A DNA stretch of 64,000 nt from Nioella aestuarii. Its GTDB lineage: Bacteria > Pseudomonadota > Alphaproteobacteria > Rhodobacterales > Rhodobacteraceae. A program made the position numbers and the translations under genes. The stretch is from NCBI RefSeq assembly GCF_050896395.1, contig NZ_JBPBBA010000003.1:124001-188000 (forward strand), in the 5' to 3' direction. The notes beneath the pieces are model-generated. The model did not search any database. It saw nothing but the letters and a program-made list of their open reading frames with translations, and was not told the origin of the DNA. Positions 1 through 9,370 of the stretch are shown here, piece after piece. Position 1 is the stretch's first letter; each line of letters begins with the position of its first letter.

Positions 1-2040
1 ATGGTTCAGCGCATAATGGGCCGTGGCGAATGCACTGGGAATGGTGGCTGCCTGCGCAAGCGAGATGTGATCTGGCAGCAGGGTCAGAACGCTTGGGTTC
101 ACCGTCATGAACCGCTGAAGGCAGCGTTTTCCAAGCCCCATTACCCGGTCGCCAGCTTTGAACGCAGTCACGGCCTCCCCCACGGCCTCGATCACGCCCC
201 CATATTCCAAGCCCAGGTTTTCCCACGCGGGTTCGGGCTCTGCCTCGGCTGGCAACAATCCTGTCACGGCCATGATGTCCCGGAAATTCAGCCCGACCGC
301 AGAAATTCGGACCCGAACCTCGTCCGGTCCGATCGGTTGCAACGGGATTTCGACCAAGCCGACATGGTCGATGACACCGGGATTGTTCATCGTTGCATGG
401 AAATTGATGCTTTTGTCGGCTTTGGGAACGGTCAGCAGCTTCCATTCGAAGTCATCCGGCCCCGCATGGCGTAACCGCGGAACAAGGCACGCCGCGTCGC
501 GCAGGATCACCTCGGTTTCGGGGCCAGGCCGCAGGATCCGATCTGCCAGTTGTGATAAGTTGGACAATGACCGGGTGTCGGCATCGATCAGACGGATCCG
601 GTATTCTGGCGTCTCGGTCGCCAAACCACGCGCCACCGCGACCACCGGCATCTGGGTTAAGATCCGGCTGCTATTGGCTCCGCCGCCGGAATCCGGATAG
701 GCCCCGGATGTCAGGACCACGATTTCAGGCAGTCCATTCTCGCCGCTCCGCGCGAAATCCATGAGGTCGCCAAGCGCGATCAGATCCTTGGTGCATCGGT
801 CGATGGTCCCGAAAAGCTCATCTGTTGAACTGTCTTCCGATACAGACGGCAGCGCCAGAGGCCACGTGACGGCAATACCGGCCAGGTCACCGGCTTCAAT
901 CATATCAGCAGCCAGTTCAATCAGCCCGCTGCGGATATCCTCGCCCAGTTCAGAACGCGCGACACCGATGACCTCTGCGCCCGAGGCGGTCAGCGCCTTT
1001 GCAAGGGACGCGTCATCCTCCGCTCCGCCCTCCAGCAACAACCAACGACCGACCACCGGTGCAATCTCGGCATCCTCTTCACGCAGGGGCACGAGGTCTT
1101 GCCGAACAAAGTGGGCAGGAACCTCATCTCCCTCAGTCTCGGTCCGGGAGTTTGGCAAAAGGCTGATCTTTAGCCGCTCAACAGACATCAGGACACGCCC
1201 ATCCCCGTCGCGCACGGTAAAGCCGGCGGTTGGCTGCAGTTTGTTGGTCTGCTTGATCTGATCTGCTTCAACGAAAACTTCGTCGGGGAAATCGCCATAA
1301 ACCCGAATGCGGCCGACGCCGACAGGCAGGCACACTGGATCACCGGGCCGAGGGCCTTTGCGGATGCGCTTCAGTGTCATACGCGGTTCCAAAACCTGAA
1401 GACAGCCATCCAGCATCGTCGGATGCGCGAAGTGCCGGTGCTTGGTAGATTTTCCACCCTCTTGCAAAACAACACGCGCATAGGTCTTGGACGCAGTCAT
1501 CCAGAGCTGATCGATGGTCTGGAAGGCGTCGCCATAGTTAATGAATCCGGTCGAGGTATCGGCAAAGTAGACGTAGTCTGTGTCGATTTCCTTCAAACCC
1601 TTGCGCTCTTGGTTGAATGGGCGGGCGGGCGGTGCCTTGACATCGGTCACCCGAACCCGCGCTTCACTTCGCAATACCCAATCATCATTCGCGTCGCGCA
1701 CCCGTGAATAGAGCTTTACCCTGCCTCTGTCGGGATCGAGGATCGTGCTGAAGAGGATCTCTGCGTCCGGGTCTATGAACAATGCTTCGTGAATGATCGC
1801 ATCTTCGATCTCCAGGGTCTTGTCGGCCCCGAACTCTTCTCGGCACATGGCGATCATGGTGTCGATGTATCCTGCCGCCGGGAAGATCACGTCCGACTGC
1901 AACCGATGATCCTTCAGATACGCATAGGCACGCAGGTTGAGCTCTGAAAGCCAGCTTTTGCTGTTGCCCCGCGCGCGCTGGCCCAGGAACGGATGCTTGA
2001 TCGGCTTGAACAGCACCAGATCGCTTTCCTCGGATCCCTG
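1..2040 (-). CDS. PKS fragment 3: dehydratase and start of enoylreductase (partial)
   Basis: This 680-codon open stretch continues the PKS frame after the TAG. It begins with the usual post-AT linker and HPFLG. The dehydratase double hot-dog follows, with its His in DHRLQSDVIFPAAGY (His codon 1906-1908; Ser replaces the common Gly) and its Asp in HPTMLDGCLQ (Asp codon 1408-1410). About 190 residues of structural-type spacer (GRWLLLEGG) come next. Then a medium-chain NADPH enoylreductase starts at roughly base 480, with AVGLNFRDIMAV near 300-245. The ER is cut at base 1. No start codon with a ribosome site follows the TAG closely, so the fragment is probably not translated separately. Confidence 0.7.
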
Positions 2041-3363
2041 CTAGAACGGCTCTGACTGCCATGCATTGGCCGGCAGATCGATATGTCTCGAAGGCTGACC
2101 CGTGATTGCAGGCCAATTCAGGTCAACCCCCTGCACGAATAGTTCTGCTGCCGCCTGCGCCATGGTCTCAAAATCCGACGCCTTGCGCGACAACGAGTTC
2201 AGAACGCTGACATTCGCCCCCGCCTCCAACGCGGTGCTGCGGGTTGGCCCCGCAAGCGTTGCAGCCGGCCCAAGTTCAAGGAAGGTCGTCGCGCCGTGCA
2301 GCAAAGCCGCTTCGATACCTGATTGGAAATTCACCGGGCGGCGCAGATTGAGCCAACCATAGTCGGTGTCGAACCGGGTTTCCGGCCGGCCCGTAACGGT
2401 CGACAGAAACGGGATATCAGGAACTGACCAGTCAATCGTTGCCATCTCACGGCGGAACCAATCTTCACCGGCATCAAGATGATAGGAATGCCAAGCGGTA
2501 TCCACGGTCAGCGCACGGATAAACGTGTCCGGGTTCATCATCTGAAACTCTTCGACGAAATCGTGCAGAGCATCATGATCGCCGCTGATCGTCGTCGACC
2601 CCGGCCCATTGATTGCAGCTATTCCAAGCTTGCCGTGGTCGGGCAAAAGGGCCTCGACATCCCGAACATTCAAACCAATGGCGGCCATGGCGCCTTTCTT
2701 GCCCAACTGGTCGCGGATGATTCCGCGCTTGGACAGGAACCGTGCCGCCCCGGACAGGGACAACCCACCCGCAAGATAGCTGGCCGCGGCTTCGCCAATG
2801 GAATGACCGACAACCATGTCCGGCGTGACGCCAAAATCACGCCATACCGCCGCAAGCCCATATTGAATTGCAAACAGGGCCGGTTGCGTCACCGTCGTAT
2901 CATCTATCCGAGAGCTGTCCTTGTCGCGCAGCAGTTCTTCCTTGATGGAGAATCCTGCGACCGGATGGAATTCGGCGTCGAACGCCTCGACCGCCGATCG
3001 GAAGGTTGCATTGTGAAGCAGCAGATCGCGGGCCATGCCCCACCACTGACTGCCCTGCCCGGCAAAGGTGAAGCACAGCTTGCGATTGCCCTGTCTCTGA
3101 CCGGTCACGATGTTGGGTTGATCCGTAGCCCCTGCTGCAAGTTTGCGAAGGGCCGACCTGAGTTCTTTCTCGCTTCGAGCCAAAATGGCTGCGCGATACA
3201 TCAGGTGGCTGCGCTTTGTGGCCAATGCCGCCGAGAGATCTGACAAAGGGACATTTGCCAAGCTCCCACCTTTGGCAAGCTCCCTTAGCAAAGCCGACGC
3301 ATTTGCCCTGAGCGCTGACTCCGTCGAGCCTGAGATCGGAAAGAAAAGTGGGAAGGACGGCAC
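2041..3363 (-). CDS. PKS fragment 2: acyltransferase domain
   Basis: This is a 440-residue malonyl-type acyltransferase, which loads the extender unit on the ACP. It has AGQGSQW near residue 101, the GHSIG nucleophile elbow (Ser188) and NGPGSTTISGD. The specificity motif reads TAWHS, neither the malonyl HAFH nor the methylmalonyl YASH form, so substrate cannot be predicted. The GTG at 3363 is the codon right after the TAA of the KS fragment. A weak GGA about ten bases upstream might allow re-initiation. The fragment ends in LPANAWQSEPF then TAG. The family motif (PWQRExxW) expects an aromatic residue, usually Trp, exactly where the TAG stands. Confidence 0.75.
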   Translation of the reverse strand: MPSFPLFFPISGSTESALRANASALLRELAKGGSLANVPLSDLSAALATKRSHLMYRAAILARSEKELRSALRKLAAGATDQPNIVTGQRQGNRKLCFTFAGQGSQWWGMARDLLLHNATFRSAVEAFDAEFHPVAGFSIKEELLRDKDSSRIDDTTVTQPALFAIQYGLAAVWRDFGVTPDMVVGHSIGEAAASYLAGGLSLSGAARFLSKRGIIRDQLGKKGAMAAIGLNVRDVEALLPDHGKLGIAAINGPGSTTISGDHDALHDFVEEFQMMNPDTFIRALTVDTAWHSYHLDAGEDWFRREMATIDWSVPDIPFLSTVTGRPETRFDTDYGWLNLRRPVNFQSGIEAALLHGATTFLELGPAATLAGPTRSTALEAGANVSVLNSLSRKASDFETMAQAAAELFVQGVDLNWPAITGQPSRHIDLPANAWQSEPF

Positions 3364-4740
3364 TTAGCTGTGGTCCTGGGCGACTGGCCTCGCCGGAACG
3401 GGGTGGTGATCATAGGAAATCGGGGGAGGTGAAGACAGCAATGCGCAGGCATTCGCCCCGCCAAAACCGAATGAATTGACGACGGCGTGCCGTCGCTCCG
3501 CCACCTCTGGAAACGGCTCTGGCTGAATTGGAACCTGAAGGTTGAGAGCGTCAAATGGGATATGCGGATTGGGCGTTTTGAAATGGATGTTCGGGGCCAC
3601 GGTTCCGGTCTTGACGGACATCGCAGCCTTGATCAGTCCGGTGATCCCCGCCCCGCTTTCCAGATGACCGACATTCGCCTTGCATGATCCCACGAAAACC
3701 GGGCGATCGGGCGTGTTCTGGCCGATAACAGTGCCAATCGCCCCGGCCTCGATCGGATCACCGACAGGGGTGCCCGTGCCATGCGCTTCGACAAAGCCAA
3801 TTTCGGCAGGCGTGATCTGCGTGCTGTCGAACAAGGCAGACAACATGGCGATCTGGGCGTTTTGACTGGGGGCGGTGATGGTGTTGGTCGCCCCGTCCTG
3901 ATTGGCAACGGTCGCATCAATAATGGCGTGGATGCGATCCGCGTCCGCCCGCGCACGACTGAGCGGCTTGATGACAATCATCCCGACGCCTTCACCCCGC
4001 ACAAATCCGTTCGCCGCGGCGTCAAAAGTGGAGATTCGACCAGTGGGCGAAATCATGCCCGCCTTGGAAAAGACCATGAAGGGTGATGGATGCGCCATCG
4101 CGTTCACACCACCGACAAGGGCCATGTCACATGCACCGCTGCGCAGGTTCCACACGGCTTGGTTAAGGGCAGTCAGAGACGATGAGCAGGCCGTATCGAC
4201 AGCATAGCTTGGGCCGGTCAGGTTTAGCCGGTGGGAAATCCGGTTGGCATTGATGCAGAGCGCATAGCCAGTTCCGGCATAGGCCTCTGTCGCCGTAAGC
4301 CGCATTTCCTGCAAGCTGCGATAGTCCGACTGCGACACGCCGATGAACACGCCGGTGCTTTGACGCGAAAACTCCTCCAGTGGGATCTGAGCATCCAGCA
4401 TGGCATCGACGGCACCTTGCAGCACCAAGCGCTGCTGTGGGTCCATCCCCTGAGCTTCGCGTGGTGAAATACCGAAGAACTTGGCGTCGAAACCGCGCAG
4501 ATCGTCAATGAAACCGGCCCATTTGCTGACTGATTTGCCGATCGAATCCGGGTTCGGATCATAGAAAACATCCACGCCCCACCGATCCTCGGGAATTTCG
4601 GAAATTCCGCATTGCTTGCGCATCAAGAACGAAAAAAACTCTTCCGGGCTGTTGTTCCCTCCGGGAAGCGTACACGACATGCCCACAATCGCTATTTGAT
4701 CGCATTCTGCGCGTGGAAATCCTCGGTCAACTGTCGTCAT
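3364..4740 (-). CDS. PKS fragment 1: ketosynthase domain
   Basis: This is a 458-residue beta-ketoacyl synthase, the domain that condenses acyl and extender units. All three catalytic residues are visible: Cys185 in VDTACSSSL, His320 in EAHGTGTPVGDP and His359 in NVGHLESGAG, so the domain should be active if made. The start at 4740 (MTTVDRG) is chosen over the longer frame to 4794 because homologous KS domains begin close to the AIVGMSC motif, and a G-rich stretch lies just upstream. The reading ends at TAA 3366-3364, directly followed in the same frame by GTG and the AT domain. Normal KS-AT didomains have no stop here. Confidence 0.8.
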   Translation of the reverse strand: MTTVDRGFPRAECDQIAIVGMSCTLPGGNNSPEEFFSFLMRKQCGISEIPEDRWGVDVFYDPNPDSIGKSVSKWAGFIDDLRGFDAKFFGISPREAQGMDPQQRLVLQGAVDAMLDAQIPLEEFSRQSTGVFIGVSQSDYRSLQEMRLTATEAYAGTGYALCINANRISHRLNLTGPSYAVDTACSSSLTALNQAVWNLRSGACDMALVGGVNAMAHPSPFMVFSKAGMISPTGRISTFDAAANGFVRGEGVGMIVIKPLSRARADADRIHAIIDATVANQDGATNTITAPSQNAQIAMLSALFDSTQITPAEIGFVEAHGTGTPVGDPIEAGAIGTVIGQNTPDRPVFVGSCKANVGHLESGAGITGLIKAAMSVKTGTVAPNIHFKTPNPHIPFDALNLQVPIQPEPFPEVAERRHAVVNSFGFGGANACALLSSPPPISYDHHPVPARPVAQDHS

Positions 4741-5114
4741 CTTCGATCCCCCCCGGGTCAACAGCGTCAAGAGAAGTAGAGCGAGCCGATCCAACTGACG
4801 CCGTTAATATTTTCTTTGTGAGCTATTCTGATAAGCCTTTCAAGCGGGGCTCTGATGATGTGACTGCCCCCAGGACGACATCATGGCGCCAGGGTGGTCT
4901 GGGATGATGCACGAAGGTGGGCGATCTCATGATCAGGGCCTCTTTGAGGGGATCTCGCAAGAAGGAAAACGCAATGTATTCCATGTGAAGGGTCTTCTTG
5001 GCGTGGCCTGATTGCGTCCGCCGTGCTGCCGAAACATGGCGACACTCTGCCGGGGACGACGTTGACATTGTTCAGATCATCTGCGCCCCTCGTGGCCTTG
5101 GATTCGAGACAGAC
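4741..5114. promoter_or_regulatory. Divergent intergenic region, PKS / aminotransferase
   Basis: This is 374 bases without a supportable gene, between the divergent PKS and aminotransferase starts. It is more AT-rich near 4803-4840 than its neighbours. It contains an inverted repeat ATGATGT (4855-4861) / ACATCAT (4878-4884) that could be a regulator site. Both promoters must lie here. No clear -35/-10 pair could be fixed by eye. Confidence 0.35.
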
Positions 5115-6308
5115 ATGACAGGTGCAACGATGCAGCAATCTCGGCGGATTTCGACGTTGAACGGGGATGGTGACGACGGCTGGGGCCTGTTCATCGCCGC
5201 TCGCGAGATGATCGCAGCGGGGACGCCCGTGACCGAGCTTACAATTGGCGAGCATGACGTGCGCACCGATCCGGTGATCCTTGACGCCATGCACGCATCG
5301 GCACGTTCGGGAAACACCGGTTATGCGATGATCCCCGGCATCGACGCGCTGCGCGATACGGTTGCCGCGCGGGTGCAGCAGCGGTCCGGCCAGAAAACCA
5401 CGCGCGACAACGTGATTATAACGCCGGGTGGTCAGGCGGCGCTGTTCATGGCCCACCACGCCACCTGTGACGAGGGCGACCGAGCCTTGTTTATCGACCC
5501 GTATTACGCCACCTATCCCGGCACGATCCGGGCCGTGGGTGCGGTGCCTGTGCCCGTTAAGGCGCGATCAGCCCATGGGTTTCAGCCTGATCCGAAAGAG
5601 ATTGCCAAGGCAGCCCCCGGTGCAAAATCGCTTCTGATCAACTCTCCCAACAACCCCACAGGCGCGGTCTATGGGGCCGAGACGATGAACGGAATCGCCC
5701 GCGTTGTGCAAGAGCATGACCTGTGGCTGATCTCGGACGAAGTCTATGACACGCAGGTCTGGGAAGGCCCCCATATCAGCCCACGTACCCTGCCGGGGAT
5801 GGAAGAGCGCACGTTGCAGATCGGGTCGCTTTCGAAAAGCCATGCGATGACCGGGTCGCGCTGTGGCTGGATCGTGGCGCCAGAGGATGTGACTGAGAAC
5901 CTGATTCAACTGGCCACCAACACCAATTACGGGGTCGCGGGTTTCGTTCAGGCTGCGGGGCTTTTTGCGCTGGAACTTGGCGAAGATTTCGAGGCCCGGA
6001 TAGCAGAGCCTTTCCGGCGCCGTCGCGGGCTGGTGCTGGATCTGGTCGCGCAGCAGCAGATTGTCCGCGCGATTCCGGCCCAAGGGGCGATGTATGCAAT
6101 GCTGGACATTCGCGCCACCGGGATGACCGGCGAGGAGTTTGGGTTTGCCCTGCTGAACAAGCATCATATCGCTGTTATGCCGGGTGAAAGCTTTGGCCAG
6201 GCAGCTGCAGGCCATATCCGCGTTGCGCTGACTGTGGACGATGACCGCCTGCGCGAGGCGGTGGCGACACTGCTGGACTTCGCGTCCAAGCAAGTGAAGG
6301 CGGCATGA
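5115..6308 (+). CDS. Class I/II PLP-dependent aminotransferase
   Basis: A 397-residue fold-type I aminotransferase moving an amino group between an amino acid and a 2-oxo acid in the cytoplasm. Visible are the cofactor-binding NSPNNPTGAVY, SDEVYDTQVW with the Asp that contacts the pyridine nitrogen, and SLSKSHAMTGSRCGW with Schiff-base Lys241. The C-terminal small domain is complete. ATG 5115 is used; ATG 5130 is nearly as good and is preceded by AGGTG. The longer frame from 4998 lacks family similarity. It is divergent from the PKS; whether the two are functionally linked is unknown. The exact substrate cannot be read from sequence. Confidence 0.88.
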   Translation: MTGATMQQSRRISTLNGDGDDGWGLFIAAREMIAAGTPVTELTIGEHDVRTDPVILDAMHASARSGNTGYAMIPGIDALRDTVAARVQQRSGQKTTRDNVIITPGGQAALFMAHHATCDEGDRALFIDPYYATYPGTIRAVGAVPVPVKARSAHGFQPDPKEIAKAAPGAKSLLINSPNNPTGAVYGAETMNGIARVVQEHDLWLISDEVYDTQVWEGPHISPRTLPGMEERTLQIGSLSKSHAMTGSRCGWIVAPEDVTENLIQLATNTNYGVAGFVQAAGLFALELGEDFEARIAEPFRRRRGLVLDLVAQQQIVRAIPAQGAMYAMLDIRATGMTGEEFGFALLNKHHIAVMPGESFGQAAAGHIRVALTVDDDRLREAVATLLDFASKQVKAA

Positions 6309-6382
6309 AGATCGAATTGATTTGAATGAAACGATCTGTGCGCTATCCTTAGTTAACATTCACAACCATTGGATGTAGCGCC

Positions 6383-7057
6383 ATGCCTTACCTTTCTGTC
6401 CGCCGCACTGTCGCCGTGATCGCCCTACTTGTGCTGCCCTCGTCCCTTTTGGCACAGGATATGGCCTTTGACGTTGGCGAGGTTCCTGCATCCGTCGAGA
6501 ACGGTGGATTTCGCTACTTTTCCGTGATGACCGAAAGCGGGCCACTCAACCTGCATGATGGACCCTCTGCAGGGGCGTCCGTGACCGCGCGCCTGGCGCG
6601 GGGGACGTTTCTCAACAATCTCGGTTGCCAAGGTGGCGCAGAACGAGCCTGGTGTGACGTGCAACCTGTGGGAGGCGGGCCTCGTGGCTATGTAGCGGCC
6701 GAGTTCCTTGCCCCAGGTGTTGGCCCGAACGGCGCAGCCATGTCCGGATATGACGACAGCGCCTCGCGCGCTGGACAAAGAGATTTCGATGCGACCGGGG
6801 CTGTAGCCTGTAGAGTTTCGGCCGGACAAGCTCCGGCACAATGCCCCTTCGGCGTCGCCCGTGCCGGCGGCGGGGATGCAACCATGATCGTAACGCTGCC
6901 TGACGGGCGCAGTCGCGCGATCTTCTTCCAGCTAGGACAAGCCATCGGCGCCGATGGCATTGGAACATTTACCGTGACCCGCATGGGCGACACGTCGCTG
7001 ATTGCACTTGATGGAGAAACCTACGAAGTCCCCGACGCGATTCCACTCGGGGGCTAG
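6383..7057 (+). CDS. Periplasmic SH3-like (SH3b) domain protein
   Basis: A 224-residue exported protein. Residues 1-25 form a Sec signal peptide (VIALLVLPSSLLAQ). Residues about 45-105 have the bacterial SH3 pattern: LNLHDGPSAGASVTARL, then CQGGAERAWCDV and GYVAAEFL, which resembles wall- or ligand-binding SH3b domains. The C-terminal 90 residues (CRVSAGQAPAQCPFGVAR) have paired cysteines that may form a disulfide. It ends three bases before the next gene, whose start lies behind its GGGGG, so the two are probably cotranslated. Specific function is unknown. Confidence 0.75.
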   Translation: MPYLSVRRTVAVIALLVLPSSLLAQDMAFDVGEVPASVENGGFRYFSVMTESGPLNLHDGPSAGASVTARLARGTFLNNLGCQGGAERAWCDVQPVGGGPRGYVAAEFLAPGVGPNGAAMSGYDDSASRAGQRDFDATGAVACRVSAGQAPAQCPFGVARAGGGDATMIVTLPDGRSRAIFFQLGQAIGADGIGTFTVTRMGDTSLIALDGETYEVPDAIPLGG

Positions 7058-7060
7058 GCG

Positions 7061-7828
7061 ATGGAATTCCAATCAGTCTTGCTGAGTGTGCTTTTCATAG
7101 CCGGCACGATCCTTTTGGCCCTGGCGGTCTATTTCACGATGCGCCGACTGGTCGGCGATAATTTTGAAACCGACACCGAAACACTGGCCGGGTCTGTTAT
7201 CTTCCGGGTGTCCGCCCTCCACGGTTTGATCCTGGCGCTCGTCTTCGCGCAGGAACTGGTAGCCTATGACCAGTTGCAGACCAACCTCGTGCGCGAGGCA
7301 ACGGCAATTGCCGATATCTACAACGACATCCGGCGCTATGACACTGATGTGGAGGAAGACGTTCAGGCGGCGCTTTCGGCCTATGTGCGCGTAGTGATCG
7401 AGGAAGAATGGGCGCTTCTGGCGGACCAGCAAGCCTCAAGCGGCCAAGGCTGGGTGCTGCGTGAACAGGTGTACAATGCGTTGCTTGACCTCACACCAGA
7501 CACGCCGCGCCAGGCCACGCTGCGCGATCATATGTTGTATAAGATCCAGCTGATTGCGGAGCTTCGGCAGGAAAGGGAAAACACAGCAAGCCATTCGATC
7601 AGCCCGCTTTTCTGGGCTGCCTCCCTTATCGGGATCGTGCTGGTCACAATCCCCTATTTCATCTTCAAACCAACCAAGCTGCACATCGCACTATTGTCCG
7701 TATATGGCGGTTTCACGGGGCTGGTGATGTACACGATATTTGCCTTCTCCGATCCATTCGACGACCCTGGCGCCTTGCGGCCCGTGGCTTTTGAACGTCT
7801 TTTGGAAACCGAGATCGGCGACAGCTAG
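7061..7828 (+). CDS. DUF4239 (bestrophin-like) membrane protein
   Basis: A 255-residue inner-membrane protein matching the DUF4239 pattern. Two N-terminal transmembrane helices (about 5-25 and 48-68) are followed by a cytoplasmic helical stretch containing LVREATAIADIYND. Two C-terminal helices follow (about 182-203 and 210-230, ending YTIFAFSDPF). DUF4239 proteins are related to bestrophin channels, but no role has been shown for most. It starts three bases after the SH3-like gene stop, so the pair forms an operon. It ends in TAG, one of several ordinary genes here to do so. Confidence 0.8.
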   Translation: MEFQSVLLSVLFIAGTILLALAVYFTMRRLVGDNFETDTETLAGSVIFRVSALHGLILALVFAQELVAYDQLQTNLVREATAIADIYNDIRRYDTDVEEDVQAALSAYVRVVIEEEWALLADQQASSGQGWVLREQVYNALLDLTPDTPRQATLRDHMLYKIQLIAELRQERENTASHSISPLFWAASLIGIVLVTIPYFIFKPTKLHIALLSVYGGFTGLVMYTIFAFSDPFDDPGALRPVAFERLLETEIGDS

Positions 7829-7897
7829 GGGTTTGGGCTTCCCTCATATTCCTACGCATGTTAAGCATTTCTCTGCGATAACAGTAAAGGTACGGGG

Positions 7898-9283
7898 ATG
7901 AACCACGACGATCTGCCGAAATGGTCCGCAAAAGCCGCCTCCTGGGCTCAGGACTATCACGCCACTCTCCGAAACCGGCCCGTGCGGCCATCCGTTGAGC
8001 CCGGCAGCGTCCGCGAAGCCTTGCCTGAAACCGCACCCGAGAACGCGGAGCCAATGGAGGCGATTTTCGCTGATTTTGAGCGTCTGGTGCCCGATGCCAT
8101 GACCCACTGGCAACACCCGCGCTTCTTCGCCTATTTCCCTTCCAATGCCTCGCCCGCTTCCATGCTGGCAGAGCAGCTGGCCAATGCCATCGCCGCGCAG
8201 TGTATGCTCTGGCAAACCTCGCCCGCCGCGACCGAGATCGAAGAACGGATGATCCAGTGGCTGCGCGCGGGGCTGGGATTGCCCGAGGGGATGACGGGCA
8301 CGATCCACGACACTGCAACCACGGCGACACTTTCGGCCGTCCTGACCATGCGTGAACGGGCGCTGAACTGGCACGGGCTGACCGAGGGGCTTTCCGGCCA
8401 GCCGGTCTTGCGGGTCTATGCATCTGCGCAGACACATAGCTCTGTCGACAAGGCCGTTCGGCTGGCCGGAATCGGGCAGCAAAACCTGGTGAAAATTCCA
8501 ACGCGGGACGACCTGTCGATGGATCCCGATGCGCTCGCAGCCGCCATCGCGAATGATCGGGCGGCGGGGATGGTTCCGGCAGGCGTTATCTTCTGCGCGG
8601 GCGGTACGTCGGTGGGGGCCTTCGACGATATCGCAGCCTGCCTGCCCGTGGCGCAGGCAGAGGAACTCTATACCCATGTCGACGCAGCTTGGGCCGGCTC
8701 GGCGATGATCTGTGAGGAATTCAGGCCGTTGTGGGCGGGGGCTGAGGACTGCGATTCCATCATCTTCAACCCGCATAAATGGCTTGGTGTGCAGTTCGAC
8801 TGTTCGGTTCAGTTCCTGCGCGACCCCACCCCACAGATCCGCACCCTAGGGCTGCGTCCGGATTATCTGGAGACGCTGGAAAGCTCTGATATTACCGATT
8901 TCAACGAGTGGACGGTACCCCTAGGCCGCCGGTTCCGGGCGTTGAAGCTGTGGTTCGTGCTGCGCGCCTATGGGGTGGAGGGGCTGCGCGAGCGGCTGCG
9001 CAACCACGTGGCCTGGGTTGCGGAACTGGCCGACCGGGTGGCGGCGATCCCCGGGCTGGAGATTGTGACTGCCCCCCGCCTGGCGCTGTTTTCCTTCGCG
9101 CATCAGGACGGCGACGCTGCAACAGAAGACCTGATCCAGCGCGTCAATGCCGATGGTCGCGTCTACCTGACCCAAACGCGCCATGAAGGTCGCTTCGTCA
9201 TCCGCATGACTGCGGGCAGTTTCGACTGCACCCGCGATGATGTGATGATGGTGGAAACGGTCCTGCGCGAGATGCTTGGATAG
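7898..9283 (+). CDS. Group II PLP-dependent amino-acid decarboxylase (aromatic-type)
   Basis: A 461-residue decarboxylase of the DOPA/tyrosine/tryptophan decarboxylase group, which releases CO2 from an amino acid to give an amine. The N-terminus has the family HWQHPRFFAYFP. HVDAAWAGSAMI holds the PLP-contacting Asp, and FNPHKWLGV holds the Schiff-base Lys294. Length is usual for bacterial members (450-490). ATG 7898 has AAGG seven bases upstream. The substrate is unresolved; aromatic amino acids fit the family best. It follows the DUF4239 gene after 69 bases. Confidence 0.87.
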   Translation: MNHDDLPKWSAKAASWAQDYHATLRNRPVRPSVEPGSVREALPETAPENAEPMEAIFADFERLVPDAMTHWQHPRFFAYFPSNASPASMLAEQLANAIAAQCMLWQTSPAATEIEERMIQWLRAGLGLPEGMTGTIHDTATTATLSAVLTMRERALNWHGLTEGLSGQPVLRVYASAQTHSSVDKAVRLAGIGQQNLVKIPTRDDLSMDPDALAAAIANDRAAGMVPAGVIFCAGGTSVGAFDDIAACLPVAQAEELYTHVDAAWAGSAMICEEFRPLWAGAEDCDSIIFNPHKWLGVQFDCSVQFLRDPTPQIRTLGLRPDYLETLESSDITDFNEWTVPLGRRFRALKLWFVLRAYGVEGLRERLRNHVAWVAELADRVAAIPGLEIVTAPRLALFSFAHQDGDAATEDLIQRVNADGRVYLTQTRHEGRFVIRMTAGSFDCTRDDVMMVETVLREMLG

Positions 9284-9340
9284 GGGGATTTCGCCGTGGC
9301 TTTGCCGCGCCGATCGGCGGGGGGATCCACCCCACGCCCC

Positions 9341-9370
9341 CCCCTGAGGTTTTTGACCAAGATGAAAGGG
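9341..9370 (-). repeat. Post-stop repeat element, copy 1
   Basis: Directly abuts the eda stop (9371). Read on the minus strand it is CCCTTTCATCTTGGTCAAAA followed by ACCTCAGGGG. It shares the shape CTTT/CATCTTGG...AA..CTC...GG with copies at 10053 and 60908. This is the most diverged of the three copies. I know similar stretches from other Rhodobacteraceae gene ends. Confidence 0.5.

Larger units (their letters stand above)
1..4740 (-). pseudogene. Type I polyketide synthase, interrupted by two in-frame stops and cut by the window start
   Basis: One minus-strand frame runs from the ATG at 4740 to the window edge (1580 codons) and carries KS, AT, DH and ER domains in the usual order for a reducing iterative PKS. 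Two stops break it: TAA at 3366-3364 in the KS-AT linker and TAG at 2043-2041 just after the AT. I checked every codon from 2040 to 1 and found no other stop. Because frame and domain order are preserved across both stops, I read this as one gene with nonsense changes rather than three genes. A split enzyme translated as separate chains is possible but has no good start after the TAG. KR and ACP would lie beyond position 1. The product is unknown. Confidence 0.75.

Noticed and set aside
1685..2116. 143-codon minus frame across the PKS TAG site
   Set aside because: Off-frame, Arg/Gly/Gln-rich and without domain; the in-frame DH explains the region.
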